Positions 1 to 14,162 of a DNA stretch of 64,000 nucleotides are shown here, piece by piece. The DNA is from Gonapodya prolifera JEL478 (Eukaryota; Monoblepharomycota; Monoblepharidomycetes; Monoblepharidales; Gonapodyaceae), in NCBI GenBank assembly GCA_001574975.1, contig KQ965736.1, positions 251,725 to 315,724 of the forward strand. Direction: 5' to 3'. Each line of letters opens with the position of its first letter. The first letter of the stretch is position 1. Both the position numbers and the translations under genes were made by a program. The notes under the pieces are model-generated. The model was not told the DNA's origin. It was given only the letters and a program-made list of their open reading frames with translations, and did not search any database.

Positions 1-1554
1 ACATCGTTTCGCACAAATCGATCCTTGACCTCCGGACCAGCGAGTGCAAGGGATATGGTTTTATTATGTACGAAACCGAAGCACAGGCGCGGTGAGTGTG
101 ATGTATTAATAACCATCGTTTATGGAGTAATATCCCACCATGTTACTCCACCCAGACTTGCCATGTTCGAGCTTTCCCGAATGGGACTTCATTGCTCATT
201 TGCAAAAGTCGGAGTTGAGGTAGGTGTGGGATATTCGGTCCACATTGCTTGAACTACATTTACGACGGATTGGTGGCATCGCCAGGAGTCGTTTGCCACG
301 AGACTTCGCAATCTCCAGGACCTCGAGTCATCCAACGTGTATATGTCAAATCTTCCATTTGATGTCGACGAGGAGGTAAAGCGTTGCGGCGTCGGAGGGC
401 TTGGTTAAACCAAGTGTTCTCAAACTATTTTTGCGTAGAGGTTGGGTGTCATGTTTTCGCAAGGGGGCCGTCGGGTCATCTCTCAAAAGATTCTTCGCGA
501 CTTCAACGGCATGAGTCGAGGGGTTGGGTTCGTCCGGTGAGAAGTAACGTTTTCGTTTCAAACACCCAAGGTTACCAAGTCCTCTGTGTCTTGAAGCTTC
601 GACACCCGAGAAACAGCACAATCTGTCATAGAGTCATTTCATGGTGTCATCTTGCCAGGCGGGACCGCACCCCTTCAAGTGCGGTTCGCAGACTCGCTAG
701 CTCAAAAGCAGCTCAAAGGCGAAGTGGCTGGGCGCAGAAGAGACGTGAGGTTGCGAGAGGGCGAACATGTGAGAATTATATTTGAAGGGCGGATAAACAA
801 AAGCCAAGAAGGATCCCACACTAACCGTGGATTCTTTTACCGTGTGAAGACCGGACGGCTGATCCCGGACTATTATCATCGCGATCATCATGGATCTCCA
901 CAATTTCAAAACTTCCCGCCAAGACCTCCTCAAACATCTCGTGCCTGGGGATCCAACCACCACACCCTTTCGAGCACCATGTCACACACCGCGATAGCCA
1001 CATCCGTGGCGACCATAGGGTACACATTCACGGTGCGAGAGCCGCCCAACTCTGCATCCTCTGTCATGGCAAACGTGGCAATGCTAGGGCCAACAGTCGG
1101 AAGGCCGCCGTCATTGCCGGTTGGGAGGAGGACGGCAAGAACGGCGCCAGTTGGACTCGGGTACGGCTCACCTGGCAGGAGGGCCAGAAGCCTCGAAAGC
1201 ACGGGCGGTGGGTGGGAGAACAAGGGATGGTACGATGCATTGGAAAATTTCGCATCAGACCTCGGGGGTGGGCAGTTCGCCATGCGCAGTGCTGGTGGTC
1301 GGAATGGGAGCTGGCGTGCGGAGAGGTCGCGTGCTGAGTCGCTCGGTGGAGACGAGGCGAGACCCGTGTCAGCATCTTCAAGCGAACGCGTTTCCGGGTC
1401 GCGCGTGCGTGTTCTGGAGGGTGTGGAAATATGGGAGGGGGAAGACGAGGTGAAAGGGCCGGAAAAGATGATGTACAGGCTGGGAGATAGAGGAAATGGA
1501 ATGCGGGGAGAGTCGTTTTGCGACGTAGAGGTCAGCAGTGTGAGGTTTCCGTGA
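1..1554 (+). CDS. RRM RNA-binding protein, RBMS/MSSP-like (5' partial)
   Basis: The window opens inside a two-RRM RNA-binding protein. Exons read 3-91, 156-219, 286-375, 439-536 and 597 onward, with frame kept across four short introns. Exon 1 carries an RNP1-like KGYGFIMYE at the end of the first RRM. The second RRM shows an RNP2-like NVYMSNLPFD and an RNP1-like SRGVGFVRF, then a strand ending PLQVRFADS. The order and the linker (ESFATRLRNLQ) resemble the RBMS/MSSP family of single-stranded nucleic acid binding proteins. The frame stays open to a stop at 1554, but the C-terminal half after about 760 is low-complexity and may contain an intron, so the 3' end is tentative. The N-terminus lies upstream of the window. 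Binding to RNA or DNA is inferred from family. Confidence 0.72.
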
Positions 1555-2605
1555 AGAGAGGAGCTTTGGGTTTTGGGATATTCCTTGTCAGATAGAAAGA
1601 AGAGTTCGTTTTTCCAAGCAGAATTGTGAGTTTTCATTGATTTGATTAAGAGAAGATTTTGTTCCTCTCTTCATCTCGGCCTCCAGGTGCTAAAAGAGGA
1701 GGTGAGGAGAGTTGGAGGTATCTTATGTGGTTTTGATTGACCGCAGCTCCACACCCCACAAACTAGGGGGAGGGAGCGGTCGTGCAACGACGGAGGTCGC
1801 ATATTTTGACGGATATCTTTGGAGTACGCTCTTGTTCTGGTGCCGGAAACGGGCCCGCTGCTTCGGATTGTTGATGTAGATGTTGACGGCGGCCAACGTG
1901 GACGGATAACCGTGGAATCTTTGGGCTTGAGATGTCGCCCAATCGCTTCATGCATATTGATGCGTGGCCTCGTCCGCCGCCGCTGGTGGTTGTGCGGTTG
2001 TGGCCGCTGAAGGGGGCATTCGTTATTCCCAACAGGTGTTTGCTGACCCATTTCCTCTTTCTGCGTCACATCCCCTTCGCTTCACCCGCTTTCGGTAGTA
2101 ATACCAAGCTTCTTGTCGTTGCGGTGCTGGCTTTTGTCAGCCTCTTCTGGTTTGTGGGCGCTTCCAGCGGAGTCGAGGCTCTTCCGGGCTGAGAAACCGT
2201 GATGACGGATCCCACTGGCCCGGTACACATCGCATGTTGTAAAAGTCGGTGCTCATGGAAGCCATCGTGGCGCCCACCAATAGACAATTTCATATGACCG
2301 TTTCCGCAGTGGTTGCGGCCTTTGACGTCACTCGGAAAAATGCGGATATTCACTCGGGCGATTTGTGTTTGAGCCGGTGTGCGGCAGGTGCGCCGTTGCC
2401 GCTCGCGCACAGGGACTCGAAGACACGTGCGGGGGGGCACTTATCGCACCATGCAAGGAATTGTTGGTACATCCGCGATGAAATGAAAAGAGAGATGAGA
2501 GATACGTATACATTAAGTACAATTACTACGGAACGATGCGGCGTCGGAAGGTTTCAAATAGAGTTTAATGAATCCATTTCTCCGAGCGAGGGACCCGAAC
2601 CGTAA
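1555..2605. other. Intergenic, no supported gene
   Basis: Short open frames on both strands have no recognisable motif, no convincing splice-linked continuation and no start context. I see no gene here. The last part holds the promoter of the LPMO gene. Confidence 0.5.
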
Positions 2606-2613
2606 TATAAAAA
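2606..2613 (+). promoter_or_regulatory. TATA-box-like element upstream of the LPMO gene
   Basis: The sequence TATAAAAA lies about 54-61 nt upstream of the start codon at 2667. The spacing suits a TATA box with a short leader, and such a box is common in strongly inducible genes of secreted hydrolytic enzymes. No other element was identified. Confidence 0.5.
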
Positions 2614-2666
2614 GCCAAACGTCTCATCCTGCCTCACTCTCACGCCCTCCTACTCACGCCCGCTCA

Positions 2667-4163
2667 ATGAAGTCCATCATAGTACTCCTTTTTCTGTCGG
2701 CGCTGGTTTCAACTTCGCTGGCCCACTCGCTTCTCTACTACGCCAACACTCCCACTCAACAGAAAGTCAAATGCGGTGCGTAAAGCTGAGCTCACGTCTA
2801 TCACGGACCAATCGCAATCGCAATCGCTCACGTCGCGCAACTCCAGTCCGCAAAATGGTCCCCTTCCAAACAAACTCCCCAGTCTCCGATTTGAACTCAA
2901 GCGACATGCAATGTGGGCCCGGTCCCACCACTGCCGCAGAAGACGTGTGCGTTATTGGAGCCGGGGAGATCATCGACCTTGCGTGGGGCCACAACGGGGC
3001 CGATACGGCGGACGGCGTCGACCCTTCCCACATGGGACCTTGCGAAATATACATGCAAAAGACATCCGGTGGGTTCACAATGCACCAATCTATTCAGTTT
3101 CACGTGTATTTACTGCGTCATGTGCATCTGTAGGCCCGCACGCTGCACCCACGAAAGATGGTTGGTTCAAAGTGTGGGAAGAAACGTGGACTTCCCAGCG
3201 CGGCGTGAGTGTTCCCCGTCTCTCTGTCCCTACACAGCACTTCCTCTAACCCGCACGCCACCCAGTGGTGCTTCCCCTCCATTAACGGTGCCGCTAAGGG
3301 CCACATCCAAATCCCGCTCCCCGCGGGGCTTCCCTCCGGCTACTACGTGCTTCGATCCGAGATGCTGGCCCTGCACGGCGCCGGGTCGCCAGGCGGTGCG
3401 CAGTTCTACATCGGCTGTCTCGACATCCAGGTCACCGGCGGTCCCGCCACGGCGGACATTGCGCCGTTCGTGAGCATCCCGGGATATCTCACCGACGCTA
3501 CACCGGGCGTGGTGTATTACCTCTGGTGGGGTCACGGCGATAACAACCGCGCCAACGGGACGGACTACCCCAACCCGTTCGGTCCTGCAGTGGCAAACAT
3601 CGCCAAAGGTGCGTTCGTGCAACGTGGAAAGAACCTACAAAATATCTTTCATAACGTTGCATATACCGTCTTTCAGACACCAGCGGTAAACGCCCCGGCG
3701 ACACGTTCACCCCGGCCCCTCCACCCACCTCGCCTGCGCCAACTCCCGCAGCACCGGCTCCTGCAGCACCGTCTCCCGCGGCACCGTCCCCCGCAGCTCC
3801 TTCTCCTGCATCTCCCCCCACCGCCCCAGCACCTCCCACCACCGGCGCCTCCCCAACAATTCCCTCTCCGTAAGTCCCCCTTCTCGTCGCAACCCACCGC
3901 TCACCGCTCACCACCAATCACACCTATTCCACAGCGCCGGCCCGGGTACGTTCACATGGAACCCCCTCGCACAAGGATGCTGGGTGACCAACGCGGTCGC
4001 CGCGCAGTCCCTCGGTGTGCCCTCGCCCGCAGCTCCTACGCCCGCCGCGGCCTCGTGCGCGGCCCAGTGGGAGCAGTGCGGCGGGATTGGGTGGAAGGGC
4101 GCGACCTGCTGCAAGACGGGCACATGTACGTCACTGAACGCCTACTACTTCCAGTGCCTGTAA
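2667..4163 (+). CDS. AA9 lytic polysaccharide monooxygenase with CBM1
   Basis: Six exons (2667-2775, 2847-3068, 3134-3204, 3266-3608, 3677-3869, 3935-4163) sum to 1,167 nt, or 388 residues. A signal peptide ([19 protein letters not shown]) is followed directly by His, the N-terminal ligand of the AA9 copper brace. The second brace His is in [12 protein letters not shown], and the axial Tyr region is GGAQFYIGC after MLALHGA. WFKVWEE is also typical of the family. A Pro/Ala/Thr linker leads to a short segment ([12 protein letters not shown]) and then a C-terminal CBM1 ([12 protein letters not shown], ending YYFQCL). AA9 enzymes oxidatively cleave cellulose or related glucans outside the cell and need an electron donor or H2O2. 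The gene converges on the redox fusion gene, with 278 bp between the stop codons. Confidence 0.93.
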
Positions 4164-4441
4164 TAGGTGACGGAAACTCTCCGCGGGCGGAGAGATAAGA
4201 GCACTATTTATTGTATCTCAAACTTTGAAATGATAAACTTTCTTCTTGCACCACCACCCTTTTGCTACGCGTGTTTTGGCGCACATACAGAATAACTGTT
4301 GATGACGACCTTTTCGGTGAAAACTAAAATTCAATAATAAATTCACAATTACACAGTAAATCATAAGTGGTATTACTAAGAGAGAGAATCTACGAACAAA
4401 ACAAAACATAAGTCTCCTTTCGGTCAACGAAAGGTTCCCGT

Positions 4442-7400
4442 TTATGGCAACACAATAACACAGTTCTGGAAGTCCAGAAGACTCAGAATATCAAGGATTT
4501 GGTCGTTGACGTTGTGGTTTCCAGAAATAATGATTCTCGTGCCGTCCTCGGCGCCATCCTCAGCGTCATCTTCTTGGATGAAGTAATTATCGTCGGGGAC
4601 AATTAAGGGCAGCATGTCGATTGGCTCATCGCCAGACCGCGTTAAGGATCGATGGCGCCGCATGAAAGGGAGGCGGGAGGCGGAGAGGTTTCCAGCAGGT
4701 GGTGGGGACGTCACTCGACCAGCGACAGTAGTGAGATCAGGCAGTGAGGGGAGAGACTGTCGCTTGTTTTCAAGATTGGAGGGTGGTGGGAAGTTGCTGC
4801 TCCGGAAGCTCTTCAAAGTGTCGGATCGAACGAGGGTGGCGATGGAGCTGCGATACGATTGAGATCTCCGGAGAGTGTTGGAAGAATGGCCGTTCATTCC
4901 TTTTATCCGTTCGTTGGTGACTGTGTTGAAGGAGACCACAATGAACAACAATGGCGGTCAACATTCCATTTCAAAGCAAGAACGAACCAGCAACCATAGC
5001 ACGCCGATCCAAAACCCTCATCGCCACATCATGAACTTTCGGTGGTGAAGGGAGGTATTCACGAAGCGCATCAATAGTGAGAGTATCCGCGACAAGCCCT
5101 GTCCATTTAGAGGTGGGATCCACCTTCTTCCGAATGAGGAACCGGTACTGCAGTGCAGATCCCAACTGTGTGGCGTACTTTTCCACGAGATCACGACATA
5201 TAACGTCTTGCTCGGTGGAGAAGAGGGCTGTGAGCGATATAGTGAATGCGCAAGAACCGTCTCGACGACGGGGTCCCTTGGTGGCGTAGTACTGGTTCCG
5301 ACGAATCATTTTCTTTGGTCAGTATTGTCAAAAGACTGGGGTTTTGGTCTACTCACGTCGATAATTTGGATCATTGGGGCGATACCGACACCCGATGAAA
5401 GCAACCCAAGTTTCGAAAAGCACAGTGTCGGATGCTTTGGATTATTCACAGGGGGATTTTGAGACGAATCTTCTCTCATCGCTTTGATGCGAACGACATC
5501 CCCAGGCCCCATCTTTTCTAAAAGGGGGGTGAATGCTCCGGTCCTCCGTATCCGAATCACGCAAGTGAAGTATCCCCGTGCGACAAACAACAGGGGTGTG
5601 TAAGAACGCTCTATGAGCTTTCCGTCCAAGGCGCGCAGTTGAATGCACACGTGATCTCCAGGTTTAAAGTATATAACGTCCGTCGGTTGGCTGAACTTGA
5701 ATGTGTACGCGTAAGTTCTCGTTGTGGCCAAAGGACCTGACAAGAGGGCTCTATCGCTGATGACCATAAGTCGGAAAACTACAAGGATTTTAATTGGTCA
5801 TATGACAAGTACAGGGACTTTAAAGTGGTACAACCTACCATCGTCGGCGAATGCATCCTGAGTTATCCTGGGGAAGGATGGAATACCATCAATGCGATGT
5901 CCCTCCTTTCGGATTCTTCCACACGCCATATCGTTCAATCTACCAGGAAGTGTTACAAAAAGCTTGCCGAAGAAAGAAACACTTGTCACTTACTGGAATT
6001 CCGCCACCCTGGAGTGAGTGTGTCCCGAAAGCACCGCTCCCGGAACACTTGACCCAAGGAAATAATCGGTGCAATCTGATGCACGACAAGAAGAGGTCAT
6101 GACTTAATGGACCATCATGGACGGTAAGGTACATACCAGTGCCCATAACTTTCTCCAGAATGCGCTTCCCACCAGGGTGTCGGTCCATCCAGTTTCCGAT
6201 GTCGTACACAACATCTCGTATCACAACATATCTTTTCCCTAAACAGGCAAAGATATTACAGAATGGCAATTTTGGTGCAGAAGCCTCCTCTTTCCCACCT
6301 TCCAAAACCTGACGATTGAAGTCGTCCCACGTTACTTCCACAAGCTTCGCAAGTTTGCGCTCGAGGGTAGACAGATGCTTCGTCTCTTTCTCTCCCGCGC
6401 CCTCCTTCTCGACTTCATCGAGCAGGCGCAGCTTATTCCGTTTTCGCAGGTGATAGAGATACAAACCAGCAGGGACCGAGACAACCGACGAGACGTATGC
6501 AGCAAGGAGAATGATACGCTGTGACGGAGCAACAGTGATACTACGTGTCAAGTAGTCCGTGAGACCAAGAAAGCCATTTGTTAGGCCGAGGAGGTACGAA
6601 GCATAACCACCGAAACTGCAAATGGAGAAACACGTCATCGGGTAAAGCTTCAGCTGGTTGGTGATAAAGCGAGGATCTTACATGTGCAAATATTTCAAAT
6701 AGTGTTGGGAGCGGGAAAAGTGACGAGACAGTGTGCTGGGGATTTTAAGGTAATGCCCAATAAGGAATCCCATGACCACTGTGATGGTGGCTAAGCCAAA
6801 CAAAATCATGCCCAAAATCGGATGCAACGTCTCATTGCCTCCGCTGAGTCGTCCAACAAGCGCAATCTGGTGAAGTTTTGTGAGGAAAAGAATACTTCAC
6901 GGTACCTTATTAACAACTCACCAAAGCAGACAGTGCGACATTAGAGAACACCAGCGTGTTTATCTTCTCGTGTTGTTGCAGCCACTACGGACTCAGGTGA
7001 GTCACAACCCCAACAAAAATAAAAAAATGGCAGGAGGAACGTACCACCAAAGGGTAATGCTCCGAATACCTGGCAACAAAAATACCAAAGGGCAACAAAA
7101 GACCAAAAGAGAAAAGCATTGTCACTGGTTATCAAAAGAGTTCTATCGTCACTCATGAACGCCAAATTCGCACGCATCGAAACATACCTCCATGGAACGC
7201 CTGCAACGCAAGAACTTTCGAGTCCGTATCCTGGGCGGCAATCAGAGCAGTAAAGAGGTCGAGAGACACTTTGCCCTTGTTCGCACCGTGATAGGCGATG
7301 GAAGGAGAGTCGGTAGACCACGCGTAGCTGCAATGGAGATGTAGATAAGGCGCGGCATTGGAACAAGACATGGAAATCTTTTACTCACGTCAGTGTTGTA

Positions 7401-9285
7401 GCTCCTGGCGCTATGATGGCATCGTTTGAATCCCCCGTGTTGAGTTTCCGCGAAAACGCTACGACTTTGACCCAAGTCCCTTGGGCCAAAGTGCTTGTCA
7501 AATCTTGGAAGTTCTCCACGTTGTTCACTCCGTTTACTGAAACGTCAGGACTTGGCATGTCGAAAGTGGTTGAGACGCGATCCGTTATTGTGCCCGTTGC
7601 CGGCTCGTACGAGTAAACGTCTTGCGAGGGCATGCCAGTGCCCAAACCGAAAGCAAACCATCCTTTGTATGCCAAAGAGATGTTGATAGGGGGTGAGCGA
7701 CTACTTTCCGCTTCTGATTCACCCACCCGAAGCCTTCGAATATATTCTGAAGTCAATGTACCCATCCGTTTGCCTCAAACTCCACTTGAGCATCATCATA
7801 CTGCCGAGTACAAGCGACTTCCACCCATCCGCCGTTGTGACATCGATCATCGCATCCGTGGCCACGCCAAGCCTCGTGCCACTGGTTCCTGTTACGTTGA
7901 CGAGATTGTCATTGGAGAGCTTAGAACCGAGCTCGCTCATTTTGGCATAGGCGGCGCCGAAGTCGTTGAAGAAGAGTGATGCATTCTTTGCGTACGCCTG
8001 GATGACAGGTCCGTAACCAGGATCCACAATAAGAGAATGGTCTGAAGGAAGTGCCATTTTTGAGTTGTCCGTCGTGTTGAACTGAGTTAACCCATTAGGA
8101 TTCGTGACTTGGTGAAAAAGCGTGTCGTCTGAGGTACGCAAAACGAAAAATTGATTGGTGAACCTTGGGAAGGAACTAAGGCTTAGACCATGGAAGCCGA
8201 GGTGACAACAAGAAGACTAGTACCGGAAGGGATTGTCCGTCCACGCTCTGTGAATGTGATCGTTGAAATTAGTTTGTTGTTGCACGCTTCAAGAGGGGTG
8301 CTGGGAACAACTTACCCTCCAAACCCGCTGAGTTGGGGCAACCAAATATAGATTCGATTTTAGAATAACGATGAATGCGCATCGCCCACCAAGTTACTAA
8401 CCTCGTGCTATATTTGCACTGGGATGAGTGAAACAAGCACAAATGAACTGTTGGGTCCATCTGAGTTGCAGAATCCAAAGGTCTCAAACTCACTTTTCCC
8501 ATAGAGTGTCCACCACCGATGAGAGCTACAGTTTCCTTGTCCGTGAAGCCCATTCTACTGAATTTTTCACGCACGACCGAGGAATTTGACCAGCCCTGCG
8601 GAAGTCGATCATGGTTCTGCACGTCGGTGAACTCTCCAACCCTTTACAACACAGTTTCATTGATCTCTGAACGCTGGTTTGCACGGTATCACAGTTTCAC
8701 GTACTTAAAGTCGACTCGTCCGCATCGATATGCCACTGCCGGTCCACCGCTGCGACAAATCCTGTTGCAAAATCTGTACGGTGGGAAGCTAGTTCGGGTC
8801 TCACCTTTCGTAAACCGCGACGGCGCCAGCAAAAGCCCACAAATCCGCGTATGATATGACCGGGTACCGCTCTTTGATCAATTGGAGGGTGTTCAGTCCA
8901 GGAATTAGGCCCGTCGTTCCATTCGGGAAGGCGACAATGTTCAACGTCGCTCGCGCACCCCCCGAACCATCGACCATGGAGTACGATCCACCATCGTGAT
9001 ACGTTATTCGCACGAAATCCGGTCCGTAGCCTGCAGGGGTCGAAAAATCATCCCTCGTTTCATTCCCAAAAGTTGTACCTTTCATTTCCGCCTACCTCCA
9101 GCTACCAGACCAGCAATCTGATTCCTCATATCCGCCCAATCAGTGTCGTTGAGTCCACATTTGACAGCAGCGCCCACGCCCCCGAAACAAGCCAAAGTCG
9201 CCGTCCAGACGAGAGCGGCATAGGCGATCATCCGGCTCCGACTCCGGCTCCACGGCATGCGCATCCCTCCTGACGATCGATGCAT
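4442..9285 (-). CDS. Secreted heme peroxidase - DOMON - cytochrome b561 - cytochrome b5 - FAD/NAD reductase fusion
   Basis: Nineteen exons sum to 3,708 nt (1,235 residues) without a frame break. Order: signal peptide; class I-like peroxidase (about residues 45-320) with distal FVRITYHDGGSY, proximal His in GGGHSMGK, the CCP/APX-type Trp in GFGGAWTDNPF and an Asp in LPSDHSLIVDPGY; DOMON (about 325-500, KGWFAFGLGTG); a b561 core whose four His ligands fall in AFHG, WLQQH, LHPILG and LHIFGG, with five helices in all; cytochrome b5 (HPGG, then GHTHS); and a reductase module (ERSYTPL, GVGIAPM, TEQDVICR). Five helices place the peroxidase and DOMON outside and b5/reductase in the cytosol. The inferred path is NAD(P)H to FAD, b5, b561, DOMON heme and peroxidase. 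Exons 5 and 6 are only 17 and 12 nt. Main exons: 9096-9285, 8805-9030, 8701-8761, 8494-8616, 7762-8163, 7389-7700, 6137-6615, 5357-5778, 5003-5312, 4442-4920. The last junction is the least certain. Confidence 0.88.
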
Positions 9286-10161
9286 GGTCGCCCGTTTATT
9301 TCCCAAGCGGGTGGTGGTGGTGGCAAGATGGGCAATGTGAAGATGTCGAAATTCGTGAATTGAGTTTGATCCTTTTTTTCCGTCAGTGATCTGTTGCCCC
9401 TCGGGACACTTTCTTGGCACTCAGAAAACTGACATCTCTGCATTTCCTCCCCTATCAACTCTACTTATGTATGCCAAAGATGAGCGAGCGAAAGTGGGAG
9501 GGCCCCCGTCTTTGGAAATGTAGGGACTTGCCTGGTATAAGAACTTTTTTTTTGCAGCACACACTCCTTCTTGAAACCCCTCGGGACATTTATCTCTTCG
9601 CACTGCATTGAGTGGGGTATTTCCATCTCCCAAAAATATAGGCAGAACGGTCCCCTGCCGTCTGTTGACATAACGGCAGCGAAGTGTTATGAAGGCCACA
9701 GCATCACATTGTGAAACAACCGTCTCCTGGCTTAAAGGGGCGTGTCGTAAAAAAAATGCTTGGAGGGCACCTCAAATTGTGTTCCACCTCCAAGTGTCTC
9801 TCTCTGAGGTGTTACCTCAACGGTGTGTGTTTGTACATAAAACCGGCGCAAGGTTGGAACGAAGCGGGCTCTAACTTTCGCCCCCATTTTCGAAGCAACA
9901 AAGTTTCAAGTGCCGCTAGTTGTCTTAAAAAGTTCTCACCGCAGCCCCGAAACATCTCTCTCGCATCGCGAGACATAGAATTTAATCTTGTTAGGATTTA
10001 CAATGTGGAATAGTCTACCAAATGGTTATCACAGCTTTCCTTGCCTACAAAAACGCAACATGTCAGTTACATGATACGCATTCGACGCTTCCAATCTCTC
10101 CCGATGCTCACTGCTTAACCTTCCTCCCCCCCCCTCCCCCCCGCCTGCCCCCGGCACTCAC
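9286..10161. other. Intergenic, promoter side of the redox fusion gene
   Basis: I found no gene. The stretch holds the upstream region of the fusion gene and the 3' flank of the aminotransferase gene, including C-rich runs near 10120-10150. Confidence 0.5.
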
Positions 10162-12682
<2,521 letters not shown>

Positions 12683-14162
12683 GTGCTGGTTGGCAATCGG
12701 TGAGTGAATGGAAGTGGAAAAGTAAAGTTCGTTTCGGTTTTATTGGCTTTGGTCGCGGTGACTATTTCCGTGCCTCTGTTGCCTGATTCGTTTCTTCCGC
12801 GGCGGCCGCTGTTCCACACTCTCGCCAAATTTTTCTCCTTCTCTCTCCCTCCCTCTCCTCCGGCGACAACTGCACTGAAGACCGCGTGTTGTGCGCTGCC
12901 TGCATTGCTGATTACCCTTCCTTTCTGCAAAACCCGACTTTTCAGTGCAGTTATGTGGTGCTGTAGCCACTTCATCACTCTAAAGTGGCATTAATTCATT
13001 GAGTTGCTGAAGTGAATGTTGAATTGAGAGACATGTCTCAAATAAGACATATTTAATTGAAATTCTCTTGTCACCACACATTGTTACAGTGAGTGTTATT
13101 CGACTTTGGCAGCAAAATAGTATGTACTGTGAGGAAACCACTGTCCAATTGCTCAGGTTGGTGCTGGTCTTCGCAAGCCTCGGCCATGCGTTAAATCGAA
13201 AAGTTAAGTAAGCTATCCTCGTGAATGAAAACCCAGAGTTATCGATTCCACCTGAATTGCCGTTCTGTCAACTCGGTAGATACTGTAAAACAACAAAATT
13301 GTTTTACAGAGATAGATATAAATCCCTCAAAGAAGTCAAGAGCAACACAAATGCCTGAGGAAGTGCCACTCACGTCACAACCCTTCTTATGTACATAAGG
13401 GCAGTTGAATGGCAATCATGGCGCGTATGCCGAATCACAGTGTCATTCAGGGAACACACACAGACTGCAACAGATGCCGGTTTGCAACTTAATGAAATTT
13501 ATTACGTTACGCTGAGTGCCACTTACCAGTTTTCAGACATGTTGGCATCTCACGTCATTTGCTTGAGGCCCCTGCGATCCTTGTACTTGTCCCGAAGACG
13601 TCTGGGGTGTGGGGTTGTTGTATTGTCTTGTATATTATATGAATCTATTTGGCATTCGAAGTTGATTTGATGAGCACACACACTGATACCTCCCGTCACC
13701 GACTTTTCCTCCAACTAAGCCGCCACACCCACCACGTACTCGAACCGAATAAAGTTCGCTTCTCATCTACTTATACATACATGTTGAGGTCAACAAAAAG
13801 GACGCCACAACCTCCCACAACCTCCCGCCACAACTACTTGACATGTACTTGACACTTTCATCGATAACCTCTTTCCATTCTTCCCTTCCCAAACCTCTCC
13901 TCTCTTTCCAATCTCCCCCTCTCCCCCGCCGAGCGGGTCCGCCCTCCACACTCATACCAATTCGAGTTTCCCGATTACACCGTGCGATACCCCGAACCGT
14001 ATTGCACACCGGACCGACCCGCCATCGCTCACTCTGCTCACGGCTCGCCCAAATCACTCCCGCGCGCACCTGCGAGCCATCCATCTCCACCCGCCCGGAA
14101 CCGCCGCGCGCTCTGTTCGGGAAACTCCGAGGGTTGTGTGCTTCCCCGCGTCATCCCAGCAA
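12683..14162. other. Divergent intergenic region
   Basis: About 1.5 kb separates the start codons of the aminotransferase (minus) and the lectin-like gene (plus). It has pyrimidine-rich stretches next to both starts and an AT-richer centre (about 12980-13680). I see no gene or RNA in it. Confidence 0.5.

Noticed and set aside
930-1637. 235-codon minus-strand frame opposite the RRM gene 3' part
   Set aside because: No motif or splice partner, and it overlaps the better supported plus-strand frame that continues from the RRM domain.
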